NCBI RefSeq assembly: GCF_008831545.1
Contig: NZ_CP044523.1
Coordinates: 248,001-312,000, forward strand
Origin: Halorussus halophilus
GTDB lineage: Archaea; Halobacteriota; Halobacteria; Halobacteriales; Haladaptataceae
Reading direction: 5' to 3'
DNA: 64,000 nt
Shown here in pieces: positions 26,206 through 34,757 of this stretch (positions are counted from its first letter, which is position 1; each line of letters starts with the position of its first letter). The notes under the pieces are model-generated. The model had not been told where the DNA came from, ran no database searches, and saw only the letters and a program-made list of their open reading frames with translations. A program made the position numbers and the translations under genes.

Positions 26206-26521
26206 CTACGCTCGATTCTCTCTCCCTCTTTTCTACACTCGATTAGACCCCACCAACCACCCGTATCGCCCGACTAACCATCCACCTTGTTTCGCCTGAC
26301 TGTCTTTTCCCACTGCTTCGACTGGCTGACCTTGTGCGGTTGACCAGCGTGCTGTACCGCGAGCGAGGCGAGATTCCTCTGGAATCTCGCCGAGCAAGCG
26401 CGTCCGAGGAACCGTCAGAAGAGCGCGCTTCGCGCGCTCTGTAGGCGGTGACGACGTGATTTTCATCGACGTTTTTATCGAGCGTGCGCCCCCGGGGCAC
26501 GCTCGCAATAAAAAGGTCGGT
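26206..26521. other. Convergent intergenic region with three strong hairpins
   Basis: The 316-bp gap between two convergent genes has no ORF of note. Hairpin 1 is a perfect 11-bp stem GGCGAGATTCC/GGAATCTCGCC with loop TCT (26367-26391). Hairpin 2 is a 9-bp stem AGAGCGCGC/GCGCGCTCT with loop TTC (26420-26440). Hairpin 3 is the long terminator-like stem listed separately. A CAACCAC/ACCATCCACC-type pyrimidine-rich stretch fills the first 120 bp. Confidence 0.55.
26472..26514. terminator. Bidirectional terminator-like hairpin
   Basis: TTTTTAT-CGAGCGTGC (26472-26487) pairs with GCACGCTCG-(CA)-ATAAAAA (26497-26514) with a two-base bulge, so a GC stem is flanked by T-runs on both strands. It stands 8 bp beyond the stop of the minus-strand sugar dehydrogenase and would also stop plus-strand read-through. 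Confidence 0.65.
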
Positions 26522-27616
26522 TTACTTGGGCTGAATCCGCAGGACGCGGTCGTCTTGGGGTGCGGGCGACCCGCGGCCGTCCTGATTGCTGGTCGTGACG
26601 TAGAGGTGGCCGTCCGGGCCGGTGAACGCGGTTCGAAGCCGACCGTACTCGCCGTCCAGCAACGGTTGCTGTTCGACGACGTTGCGATTGTCGTCGATTC
26701 GAACGCGTCGGAGATGCGTTCCGGCGAGCGTGCCGAAGAAGAAGTCGCCCTGCCAGTCCGAAATCGGCCCGTCGTAGAACGTCGCACTCCCCGGCGCTAT
26801 GGTCGGCGTGTAACTCGTGACGGGGTCGGTGAATCGCTCTTTCTCGCTCGCACCTTTCACCTTGGGCCACCCGTAGTTGTTCCCGGCCTCCAAGACGTTG
26901 ATTTCGTCGTGGGTGTCCGGGCCGTGTTCGGTGGCGAACAGGGTGCCGTCGCGCCACGCCAACCCCTGCGGGTTGCGATGGCCGTAGGTGAACACCCGCG
27001 AGTCGAAGGGGTTGTCCGGATGCGGCTCCCCGTCAGGGGTGACTCGCAGGACCTTCCCCGCCAGCGACTCTTTGTCCTGTGCCAGACTCCCCTGACTCGC
27101 ATCTCCGGTCGTGACGAACAGCGCGCCGTCGGGACCGAACGCGATGCGGCCGCCGTCGTGAATCGACGCCCCGGGAATGTCGTCGAGAATTACGCTCTCG
27201 CGGGCGAATTCTTCGCTCACCCGGTGACGAACGACGCGATTGGCGAGGCCGTTGTCGCCCTCGTACGTCTGGTAGGTGTACGCCAAGTCCGAGTCGTCGG
27301 GATGGAACGCGAGGCCGAGCAGGCCGCCCTCGCCTCGCGGTGCGATACTCTCGGTGAGGTCGGCGACCATCTCCTTGCGGTTGGTCTCGCGTTCGACGCG
27401 TTGCACTCGGCCGGGTCGCTCGGTGACGTACAGGTCGTCCTCGGGCCCGAACGCCAGGCCCCACGGCACCTCTAACTCCATCGTCACCGTCTCGATGCGG
27501 AAGCCAACGCCCTTCGTCGTCGTCTCCGTGGCGGTGCCGGGGTCGCTTCTGGCGGGCCGGAGACAGCCCGCGCCGAGGAGGGAGGCCAGCGACCCCAGAT
27601 ACGCACGCCGTTGCAT
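26522..27616 (-). CDS. PQQ-type glucose/sorbosone dehydrogenase family lipoprotein
   Basis: The 364-residue protein has an N-terminal leader with a paired arginine (MQRRAYLGSLASLLGAGC) ending in a lipobox cysteine at residue 18, so it is exported, probably by Tat, and lipid-anchored. The six-bladed propeller of the soluble glucose/sorbosone dehydrogenase (GSDH) family follows. Landmarks are VPWGLAFGP, GEGGLLGLAFHP, HDGGRIAFGPDG, YGHRNPQGLAW and NNYGWP. It probably oxidises sugars outside the cell; bound cofactor is inferred from family. Confidence 0.85.
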   Translation of the reverse strand: MQRRAYLGSLASLLGAGCLRPARSDPGTATETTTKGVGFRIETVTMELEVPWGLAFGPEDDLYVTERPGRVQRVERETNRKEMVADLTESIAPRGEGGLLGLAFHPDDSDLAYTYQTYEGDNGLANRVVRHRVSEEFARESVILDDIPGASIHDGGRIAFGPDGALFVTTGDASQGSLAQDKESLAGKVLRVTPDGEPHPDNPFDSRVFTYGHRNPQGLAWRDGTLFATEHGPDTHDEINVLEAGNNYGWPKVKGASEKERFTDPVTSYTPTIAPGSATFYDGPISDWQGDFFFGTLAGTHLRRVRIDDNRNVVEQQPLLDGEYGRLRTAFTGPDGHLYVTTSNQDGRGSPAPQDDRVLRIQPK

Positions 27617-27845
27617 GGACGATGACAACGACGTGCCAACTCAAAAGTAGCGTGGTTCCGCTCGTGAGTGTGCAAGAGTTAAACGTCCGCCACGCTTACG
27701 CCCGGCCGGTGGCAGTGACGAAAGTTACCCCCTCTGAGCCCCTTGTGACGAGGACTTTCTACTGAGCCACCTTTCGAATTCGCCGAGTGCCACGCTTCTA
27801 GCCGCTGTCCGAACATTCAACCCACTAGCCGCGCATACCCCGCTC

Positions 27846-28781
27846 ATGCAACTGCAAACGATAGGGCTTCACGACTCGCTCGGAGTCGTCTTCCCGCCGG
27901 AGAAACTCCGCGAAGCACTCGCCGACCTCGACGCCGAGGTCCGCATCGTCGGCGACGACCCCAACAAACTCACCGACTGCGACGCTCTCGTCACGTTCGC
28001 TCACCGCGAGGAATTTCTCGACGCGGACCTCGATTGGATTCACTCGATTCAGGCGGGCTACGACCGCTTCCCGCTCGACGCCTTCGAAGAAGCGAACGTC
28101 ACACTCACCAACAGCAGCGGCATCCACCGCACCAGCGTCGGCGAATTTGGCGTCGGTCTCATGCTGATGCTCGCACGCCGACTCCACGCCTACTCGCGTC
28201 AGCAGACCAGAAACGAGTGGCGACGCCCCGAGTGGGACGAAGGGTTCACGCTCGCCGGAGAATCGCTCTGCGTGGTCGGTCTCGGCACCCTCGGCTACGG
28301 CATCGCCGAGCGCGCAGACGCCCTCGGCATGACCGTCACGGGCGTTCGACGCTCCGGCGAGTCACGTCCGGGCGTCGAGGAAGTGTACACCCCCGACGAA
28401 CTCCACGAAGCAATCTCTGACGCCACCTTTGTCGCGCTCGCGGTGCCGCTGACCGAGGAGACAGAAGGGATGATGAGCGACGCGGAGTTCGCTGCCATGC
28501 GCGAGGACGCGTACTTCCTCAACGTCGCTCGCGGAGCCTGCGTGGACCAGTCGGCACTCGTTGCCGCGCTCGAAGCGGGCGAAATCGCGGGTGCGGGACT
28601 CGACGTGTTTGAGGAGGAACCGCTTCCGGAGTCCTCGCCGCTGTGGGAGATGGACGAGGTAATCGTCACACCCCACGCGGCGGCCGCGGAGCGCGATTAC
28701 TACCGGCACATCGAGGAGTTGGTTCGGGAGAACGTCGAGCGGATTCGGACGGACGGAGAACTGACGAACCGCGTGATTTAG
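27846..28781 (+). CDS. D-2-hydroxyacid dehydrogenase (NAD-dependent)
   Basis: A 311-residue member of the D-isomer-specific 2-hydroxyacid dehydrogenases. The nucleotide-binding GLGTLGYG motif lies near 144-151. The catalytic arginine is in NVARGACVD (about 223-231), the glutamate in VFEEEPLP and the histidine in TPHAAA (about 281). The residue after the acidic end of strand 2 (GVRRSG) suggests NADP may be accepted. Substrates are keto acids such as pyruvate or 2-ketoisocaproate by family knowledge. Confidence 0.88.
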   Translation: MQLQTIGLHDSLGVVFPPEKLREALADLDAEVRIVGDDPNKLTDCDALVTFAHREEFLDADLDWIHSIQAGYDRFPLDAFEEANVTLTNSSGIHRTSVGEFGVGLMLMLARRLHAYSRQQTRNEWRRPEWDEGFTLAGESLCVVGLGTLGYGIAERADALGMTVTGVRRSGESRPGVEEVYTPDELHEAISDATFVALAVPLTEETEGMMSDAEFAAMREDAYFLNVARGACVDQSALVAALEAGEIAGAGLDVFEEEPLPESSPLWEMDEVIVTPHAAAAERDYYRHIEELVRENVERIRTDGELTNRVI

Positions 28782-28908
28782 AACCACCTTTTACTGCGCT
28801 CTCTGGTAAAAGCTGGACCAAAAACACGGCGTTCCTCCCTACGGTCGTCACTTGGCCCGCTCGCTCTGCTCGCGGCACAGCGAATTTCGACGACCGCAAC
28901 CGTATCGC

Positions 28909-30123
28909 TTACCCCAACAAGTCCGCCGCCGCTTCCGTCACGATTTCGGTCACCTCGACCACTTCGTCGGTGTAGACGAACTCGCCCGCGCCGTGGATGT
29001 TCTCGCCGTCCGGGCCGATAATTACTGTCGGCAACCCTGCGCGGTCGCCGAGATAGTTGAAGTCGCCGACGCTGGCGAAGTAGCCGAGTGCAGGTTCGAC
29101 GCCCGCGACTGAGCGGGTCGCTTGCTGTAGTGCCCCCACGAGTTCGTGGTCCTCGTCGGTGACGTAGGGACCGTACTTGATGCCGGGGTCCGGAGCCTCC
29201 CGGAAGTTGATTTCGACCTCGCTATCGAGATTCAGGTCAGCGACTACCTGTTCGGCGTCGGCACGCACGTCTGCTTCTGTCTCCCCGAGGACGACGTGGC
29301 GGTCCACCATCAGGCGGGCGCGCTCTGGCACCGAGAGCGTCTGACTCCCGCTGTCGAGCATGAGCGGGCAAATCGAGCCGTCGCCCAACTTCTCGTGGCT
29401 CCCGACTTCGATTTCCGTGAGTGCCTCTGCGAGTCGTCCGGCGTCCACGAGCGCGCTGGTGCCCTTGTGCGGTTGTGACCCGTGAGCGGCCTTCCCCTTG
29501 ACCGTGAAGTCGTACAGATACCGGCCGCGTGCCCCGAGCAGGAGCGCAGGATTCTCGATGTCCTCTTGAGCGAGAATCGGCCCCGGTTCGGTGACGATTG
29601 CCATGTCGCAGTCGTCGGTCAGGCCGTCCCGAATCAATCGGTCGGTGCCGAGGCCGTAGGGGCCCTCTTCATCGACTACGGCAGTGAGGAGCACGTCACC
29701 AGCCAGTTCCTGCTCCGACTCGGCGAGCGTCTTGAACGCCATCATCACGGCCGCCAAGCCGCCCTTCATGTCGCAGGAGCCTTGCCCGTACAGTTTACCG
29801 TCTTCGATGCGACCCGAGCAAGGATCTTCCTCCCAGTCTTCGACCAGTTTCACCGTGTCCATGTGGGCGTTCAGCAGTAACGTCGGCGCTTCCGGGTCGG
29901 TCCCCTCCAACCGTGCGATTACGTTGTCGCCCTCGTACTCCGTAATCTCTGGCTCGCTGACGTGGTGGTACTCCGGTTCTAAGTCGTAATTATCGAGCCA
30001 ATCGTAGACGAACTCCGCGAGGTCGTGTTCCTCGAAGTACGGACTCGGGATGCGGACCATCTCTCCCAAGAGGTCGATGGTCTCCTCGGCGTCTACGTCA
30101 AACTGACGCTCCTCGTCAGTCAT
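28909..30123 (-). CDS. M20 family deacylase/peptidase (ArgE/DapE type)
   Basis: The 404-residue metal-dependent amidohydrolase has zinc ligands H87 (NAHMDT), D118 (GSCDMKGG), the catalytic and ligand glutamates E152/E153 (DEEGPYG), and a later HGSQPHKG in the dimerisation lid. These enzymes deacylate N-acyl amino acids or cut dipeptides. Its first 8 nt overlap the end of the upstream amino-acid permease gene, so they form one translation-coupled operon. Uptake followed by deacylation of an N-acyl amino acid is the natural reading. Confidence 0.87.
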   Translation of the reverse strand: MTDEERQFDVDAEETIDLLGEMVRIPSPYFEEHDLAEFVYDWLDNYDLEPEYHHVSEPEITEYEGDNVIARLEGTDPEAPTLLLNAHMDTVKLVEDWEEDPCSGRIEDGKLYGQGSCDMKGGLAAVMMAFKTLAESEQELAGDVLLTAVVDEEGPYGLGTDRLIRDGLTDDCDMAIVTEPGPILAQEDIENPALLLGARGRYLYDFTVKGKAAHGSQPHKGTSALVDAGRLAEALTEIEVGSHEKLGDGSICPLMLDSGSQTLSVPERARLMVDRHVVLGETEADVRADAEQVVADLNLDSEVEINFREAPDPGIKYGPYVTDEDHELVGALQQATRSVAGVEPALGYFASVGDFNYLGDRAGLPTVIIGPDGENIHGAGEFVYTDEVVEVTEIVTEAAADLLG

Positions 30124-31555
30124 CGCTCACACCCCCCATCGCGGGGTCTTCGTCGGCGCTCACCCCGCCAGTAGTTCGGTTCTGGTCGCGCTCCTCGGAG
30201 GAGACACCCGGGAGGGTGTCGAGAATCGCTTCCACGTCGGTGTCGCGCTGCTTGCCGAGGTACCAGTAGATGCCGAAGACGACCAGTCCCACTGCGAGCC
30301 ACGGAACGTAAATCGTGAGAGACCCCTTGTATGCCTCCGTGAGCAGGCCGACGGCACCAAGAACGCCGACGATTCCCGTAATCGGGGTCAGCCAGCCGAA
30401 GTCGAAGCCTGCCTGTTCGACGAGGTCAGGTCGGGAGAGCCGAGCGTACAGCAGAGTACCGGAGACCGACGCGTAGGCGATGAGGTAGCTGAACGTGGCG
30501 ATGGCGAGCGCCTGATTCAGTCCCGAACTCCAGAATGTGAGTCCGGCGGCGACGACGTACAGCGTCGCAAGCGACCAGTGAGGCGTGCCGAAGCGGTCGC
30601 TCACTTCCGAGAACTTCTGGGGGAACACTTCGTCCCACGACCACGAGTAGGGCATCTTGATTCCGGCGGCCATGACTGCGTGGACGCTCGACGCGGTTGC
30701 GAGCATGCCACCGAACGCGACGACGCTGATTCCAGCGTCACCCAAGAACGCCTGCGCGGCCGTTGCGAGCGGCCGGGCCGAGTCCGCCAGCACCGTGTAG
30801 TCGGCGACGACGCCGTAGATAACCGCGGCGGTCCAGACGTAGAGGACGATGAGGACCAAGGTACCGCCCGCCATCGCCAGCGGCAGGTTCCGCTCGGGGT
30901 TCTTCACTTCCGCGCCCATCTGCCCGGCGACGGCGATGCCGATGTAGGCGTAGAACAGCGGGACGGCGGCCCCGACGAACCCATCGAACCCGCCCGTGAA
31001 GAACGGCTGGTAGTTCGCCGGGTCTACGTTGAAACTCCCGGGAATGACGAGGACGAGAATCGAGAGGATGAGGAAGCCGAAGATGGCGTTCTGCGAGAGA
31101 CTGTACCCCTTCGTGCCGACGAGGTTGACCAGAAAGAGGACGGTCAGCAAGGCGAACCCCGCGATTGTCGCGTCCACCGAGGGGTAGAACACTTGGAGAT
31201 AACTGCCGAAGCCGATGGCCAGCACGGCGTCTGCGGCCATGTAGCCGAGCCACTTCGACCACGTGACGAGAAAGCCCGGCAGGCGACTGTCGAACGTCCG
31301 GGAGACGTAGGCGTACGACCCCGCGGCGGCCGGGAAGATGGTCGCCATCCAACTGTAGTTGATGGCGATGCTCATAGCCAGTATTCCCGACAGAATCACT
31401 ACGAGGATGACGCTCGGACCGGTGGTCGCGCTTGCGGTCCCCAAGGTCACGAACAGACCTGCTCCGAGTGTTCCTGCGACGACGGTACTCATCGCACCGA
31501 GTGCGCCCATGTCACGCGAAAGACTGCGGTCGTCCTTCGACTGTGTGGATGACAT
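30116..31555 (-). CDS. APC family amino-acid permease
   Basis: A 479-residue membrane protein with 12 predicted helices. The family start motif GTLGAGLFVTLG in helix 1 matches the substrate-binding G-A/S-G turn of the APC superfamily. The C-terminal 45 residues are charged and cytoplasmic. It lies directly upstream of, and overlaps, the M20 deacylase gene. An amino acid or N-acyl amino acid is the likely substrate; neither is proven by sequence. Confidence 0.88.
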   Translation of the reverse strand: MSSTQSKDDRSLSRDMGALGAMSTVVAGTLGAGLFVTLGTASATTGPSVILVVILSGILAMSIAINYSWMATIFPAAAGSYAYVSRTFDSRLPGFLVTWSKWLGYMAADAVLAIGFGSYLQVFYPSVDATIAGFALLTVLFLVNLVGTKGYSLSQNAIFGFLILSILVLVIPGSFNVDPANYQPFFTGGFDGFVGAAVPLFYAYIGIAVAGQMGAEVKNPERNLPLAMAGGTLVLIVLYVWTAAVIYGVVADYTVLADSARPLATAAQAFLGDAGISVVAFGGMLATASSVHAVMAAGIKMPYSWSWDEVFPQKFSEVSDRFGTPHWSLATLYVVAAGLTFWSSGLNQALAIATFSYLIAYASVSGTLLYARLSRPDLVEQAGFDFGWLTPITGIVGVLGAVGLLTEAYKGSLTIYVPWLAVGLVVFGIYWYLGKQRDTDVEAILDTLPGVSSEERDQNRTTGGVSADEDPAMGGVSDD

Positions 31556-31668
31556 GCATTGTCATAGGGGTGAGGGAGGGTATCAACCCCGTCCCTAGAA
31601 TGAGAGGCGGATAGCCGAAACGGGGTTTTCGACCGGTTCTCGGCCGAGAAAAATAGAGTTCAGCGGTC

Positions 31669-32367
31669 TTACGATCCGCCGAGTAACTTCACTTCCGCTT
31701 TCCGGAGATGTTCGAGAAGCGTCGCTTTCGAGATGCCGACTTCGTCGGCGAGTTCGGCCGCCGACACCTCGCGGGGCCACGTGTAGTAGCCGTTCTGGCG
31801 CGCGAGTTCGAACACCTCCCGCTGTCTGGTCGAGAGGTCGTCGTCGTTGAAGATGCCGCTGCCCGCCGCGGGCGCGGTCAGTAGGTCTACGTCGATTTCG
31901 GCGTTCATCTCCTCGCGGATTTCGTCGAGTCGCTCGAACGCCGCCTCGCGGTCTTCGTCCACGATGACCGTCCAGTATTCGCGGCCGCCGTGCATTCTAA
32001 CCGGTTCGTCGGGGATGAACCCCCGCGAGACGAGCGCGTCGTTGATGCTGTTTTTCAACTCGTACTTGACGACGATGCCCCGATTCGCACTCCCGGGAAC
32101 CACTGCGTCGGCGTCGGTGACGTGTGGACTGTCGGTCTCCCAGACAGACCGAGTCAGGTTCGACTCCCGGATTGCCGCCACGAGTCGGTCTACCGCCTCG
32201 ACGGTGTCGCCGTAGGCGGTGAATCGACCCGTCGCCAACCCCTCGATGGTGTGGACGCCGTGGCCGAGCAGGCCTCCTGCCGTGCGTTCTGTCACCTCCA
32301 GCGTCCAGCAGTTCGGATGCCAGATGTCGAGTGTCAGGCGTAACCCCCGTTCGTCACTGTGTGACAT
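31669..32367 (-). CDS. Bacterio-opsin-activator-type HTH regulator
   Basis: The 232-residue transcription factor has an N-terminal ligand or protein-interaction region and a C-terminal HTH_10 (Bat-type) domain at about 177-230, with LSTRQREVFELARQNGYY and the helix-turn-helix SAAELADEVGISKATLLEHL. It is divergent from dgcN across 73 bp and sits 113 bp upstream of the APC-M20 operon, so it probably controls one or both. Confidence 0.85.
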   Translation of the reverse strand: MSHSDERGLRLTLDIWHPNCWTLEVTERTAGGLLGHGVHTIEGLATGRFTAYGDTVEAVDRLVAAIRESNLTRSVWETDSPHVTDADAVVPGSANRGIVVKYELKNSINDALVSRGFIPDEPVRMHGGREYWTVIVDEDREAAFERLDEIREEMNAEIDVDLLTAPAAGSGIFNDDDLSTRQREVFELARQNGYYTWPREVSAAELADEVGISKATLLEHLRKAEVKLLGGS

Positions 32368-32395
32368 ACCCTTCGACTAAACCGATGGACGCTCA

Positions 32396-32408
32396 CAGTA
32401 AATAACTG
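32396..32408 (+). promoter_or_regulatory. Palindromic TATA-region element between the HTH regulator and dgcN
   Basis: CAGTAAATAACTG has inverted ends CAGT/ACTG around AAATA and lies 33-45 bp before the dgcN ATG. It could serve as TATA box and operator together in this divergent promoter. Confidence 0.4.
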
Positions 32409-32440
32409 TCTCTCTCCCTCTCATAGTTGGGAGGGTAGCT

Positions 32441-33511
32441 ATGCGCTTGCGGTCACCTTCACCAGAAGTGAACCTCCACGACGCGTTCGACGCGCCAGCG
32501 CCCGCCGTCGTCCTCGCCGAAGGGAAGTTCGGCACTCCCGAGGGGAAGACGGCCAACGGCGTAGTGATGCACAGCGAACTGTTCGACTCGCAAGCAGTCG
32601 TCGATTCGACCGCCGCCGGGCAGTCTGCGAGCGACGTTCTGAACCGCGACGACGTACCGGACGTACCGGTCGTTGCCTCGGTCGAAGACGCGCTCGAAGC
32701 CGCACCCAACGCAGAAGCGCTCGTCATCGGTGTCGCGCCCGCGGGCGGCAAACTTCCCGAGGAGTGGGTCGAAGACATCAAAGAAGCCATGCGTGCAGGC
32801 TGTGACGTGGTGTCTGGTCTCCACACGTTCCTCTCGGCCGACTGCCAGTGGGCAGACATCGCCGACGAGTTCGGCGTCCAACTGTTCGACGTGCGAAAGC
32901 CGCCCGAAGGAGACGACGTGCGCGTGGGGGACGGCCGAGTTGACGACGTAGACGCCGACGTGATTCTCACGCTCGGGACCGACTGTGCGGTCGGCAAGCG
33001 AACGACTGCCTTCGAACTGTACCGTGCGGCACGCGACGCAGGACTGGACGCCGGATGGGTGGCGACCGGTCAGACTGGTCTCATGGTCGGCGCGCACCGG
33101 GGCGTCGTCATCGACCGCGTTCCGGCGGACTTCACAGCAGGCGTCGTCGAAGACCTCGTCTGCGACGTGGCGGCGGACCACGATTTCGTCGTCGTGGAAG
33201 GCCAAGCCGCACTGACTCACCGGGCGTACTCGGGCGTGACGCTCTCGCTTCTCCACGGGGCGAATCCCGACGCAGTGGTGCTCGTGGACGACCCCAATCG
33301 GACTGGTCGGGCGGACTTCGAACGGTTCTCTGTGGCAGGGGTCGAGGCAGAAATCGAAGCTATCGGGGCACTCTCGGACGCGACTGTCGCCGCACTCTCG
33401 ACGTGGGGCGACGGCGAGACGGAAGCGGAGAAACACGGGCTTCCGGCGGCGAACGTCTACGACGAAGACGGGCCGTCAGAGTTGTTAGAAGCAGTCCGAG
33501 AGTCGCTGTAG
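32441..33511 (+). CDS. dgcN: DUF1611 family protein, DgcN-like N-acetyltransferase
   Basis: The 356-residue protein has an N-terminal Rossmann-like half and a C-terminal P-loop half with GTDCAVGKRT at 179-188 and VVEGQAALTH near 255, the DUF1611 pattern. Members named DgcN transfer acetyl to D-glutamate in a D-glutamate catabolic route, usually with a racemase (DgcA) next door. Here no DgcA gene follows; the next gene is engB on the other strand. An M20 deacylase, permease and regulator lie just upstream. Confidence 0.75.
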   Translation: MRLRSPSPEVNLHDAFDAPAPAVVLAEGKFGTPEGKTANGVVMHSELFDSQAVVDSTAAGQSASDVLNRDDVPDVPVVASVEDALEAAPNAEALVIGVAPAGGKLPEEWVEDIKEAMRAGCDVVSGLHTFLSADCQWADIADEFGVQLFDVRKPPEGDDVRVGDGRVDDVDADVILTLGTDCAVGKRTTAFELYRAARDAGLDAGWVATGQTGLMVGAHRGVVIDRVPADFTAGVVEDLVCDVAADHDFVVVEGQAALTHRAYSGVTLSLLHGANPDAVVLVDDPNRTGRADFERFSVAGVEAEIEAIGALSDATVAALSTWGDGETEAEKHGLPAANVYDEDGPSELLEAVRESL

Positions 33512-33535
33512 GGCTCGGTTCGGAACTCGTTGTAA

Positions 33536-34156
33536 TCAGGAGAAGAACTTCAGCAAATCGTCGCGCTTCTGCTCGTGTAGTTTCTCTTTGACCGCTTCGT
33601 TCAGCGGGTCGATACTGCCGCGCTTCGCGGAGATGGGCGCGATGGTGTCTTGCCACTGCTTCCACGGCGGATGCAGACCCAGTCTGTCACAGAGGTCGCT
33701 CAGGCGCTCGTCCTCGTCGTCTACCTTGTCCATCTTGTTGACCGCGACGACTGTGGGAATGCCGACGTCCCGCAGGAAGTAGAACATCTCCACGTCGTAG
33801 GGGACCTCGTCCTCGCCGGAGTGGCGGTCGATGATGTCCACGACGCTCTTGCCGTCCACGACGAGGATGCCGACCAGAATCTTGTCGGCGTTGTCCTCGA
33901 CGTAGCGCACGATGTTTGTCTTGATTTGCTCGCGGCGGTCCTCGGAGACGCCGGACATAAAGCCGAATCCCGGCAGGTCGGTCAGCATGAAGTCGTCGCT
34001 GGCCCAGTCGTAGTGGTTGGGCGAGCGCGTGACGCCAGGCTTGCCACCGGTGTCGAACTTGTGGCCGGTGAGTTCTCGCATGAGCGTCGATTTCCCGACG
34101 TTCGACCGGCCGACGAAGACGACCTCCGAACCGATATTCGGGCGATTTTCGAACAT
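33536..34156 (-). CDS. engB: GTP-binding protein EngB (YihA/YsxC family)
   Basis: A 206-residue small GTPase of the TrmE-Era-EngA-YihA class, involved in ribosome assembly by family knowledge. G1 is GRSNVGKS (16-23), G3 DLPGFGF, and G4 NKMD near 140. The N-terminus [16 protein letters not shown] is typical of archaeal forms. It is convergent with dgcN with a 24-bp gap. Confidence 0.93.
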   Translation of the reverse strand: MFENRPNIGSEVVFVGRSNVGKSTLMRELTGHKFDTGGKPGVTRSPNHYDWASDDFMLTDLPGFGFMSGVSEDRREQIKTNIVRYVEDNADKILVGILVVDGKSVVDIIDRHSGEDEVPYDVEMFYFLRDVGIPTVVAVNKMDKVDDEDERLSDLCDRLGLHPPWKQWQDTIAPISAKRGSIDPLNEAVKEKLHEQKRDDLLKFFS

Positions 34157-34270
34157 GGTCTGATTTGGCTTCGAGAGGGTTTAATCGGTGTGATTTGGAA
34201 ATGCAGGTTTCGAGGGGTCTCGGTTCATCCAGCGCGTGACTTTCGCACCGACTGGTGTCGGCCACGAGTA

Positions 34271-34278
34271 TTTTATAG
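34271..34278 (+). promoter_or_regulatory. TATA-like box of the HalOD1 gene
   Basis: TTTTATAG is the best TATA match, about 65 bp before the ATG at 34339, implying a leader of about 38 nt. Confidence 0.45.
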
Positions 34279-34338
34279 TATAGGGGACATCGACCAATAC
34301 TCTTTTCACCGTTCCTCCATTGGAGTACGTGAGAAGTC

Positions 34339-34599
34339 ATGAAGGTCAGTTCCGAAACCGAGGCCGTTCGAGCGAAGGCGAGCGTCGTCGTCCTCGAAGC
34401 ACTGGAGGAATTCGAAGGGTTCAGCTTTCCCCTAGGTTCGACACTCTACGACTTCGTCGATACGGACGCCCTCGATGCGCTGTTCGACTCCGACCGAGAG
34501 GCGAACACGACTATCCAACTCGATATTCAGGAAGTGACGGTGACAGTCCGGGAATCTGCCGACAAGATTTCTGTCCGGGTCACCGACGAAGAAGAGTAA
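34339..34599 (+). CDS. HalOD1 output-domain protein
   Basis: An 86-residue stand-alone HalOD1 domain, a small alpha/beta domain found in halobacterial signalling proteins. Landmarks are VVVLEALEEFEGFSFP, LYDFVDTDALDALF and a closing beta hairpin VTVTVRESADKISVRV. No DNA-binding or receiver domain is attached. It has its own promoter and is followed by a 158-bp gap to the next gene. Confidence 0.85.
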   Translation: MKVSSETEAVRAKASVVVLEALEEFEGFSFPLGSTLYDFVDTDALDALFDSDREANTTIQLDIQEVTVTVRESADKISVRVTDEEE

Positions 34600-34726
34600 C
34601 TACTCCTTCTGGACGCAGTTTCCGGTACTCTGAGACGCACGTTTCTGCGCCGTATCCAAAGAAACCGCACGACATCCCCGACAACGAAAACAACCCACTA
34701 AACCCACTCACGCTATTGCCGCCCCA

Positions 34727-34733
34727 TTTATAG
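34727..34733 (+). promoter_or_regulatory. TATA-like box of first DUF389 gene
   Basis: TTTATAG lies 25-31 bp before the ATG at 34758, which fits a leaderless transcript. Confidence 0.55.
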
Positions 34734-34757
34734 TCAGTCGCCACACCAGTTGCGGGT

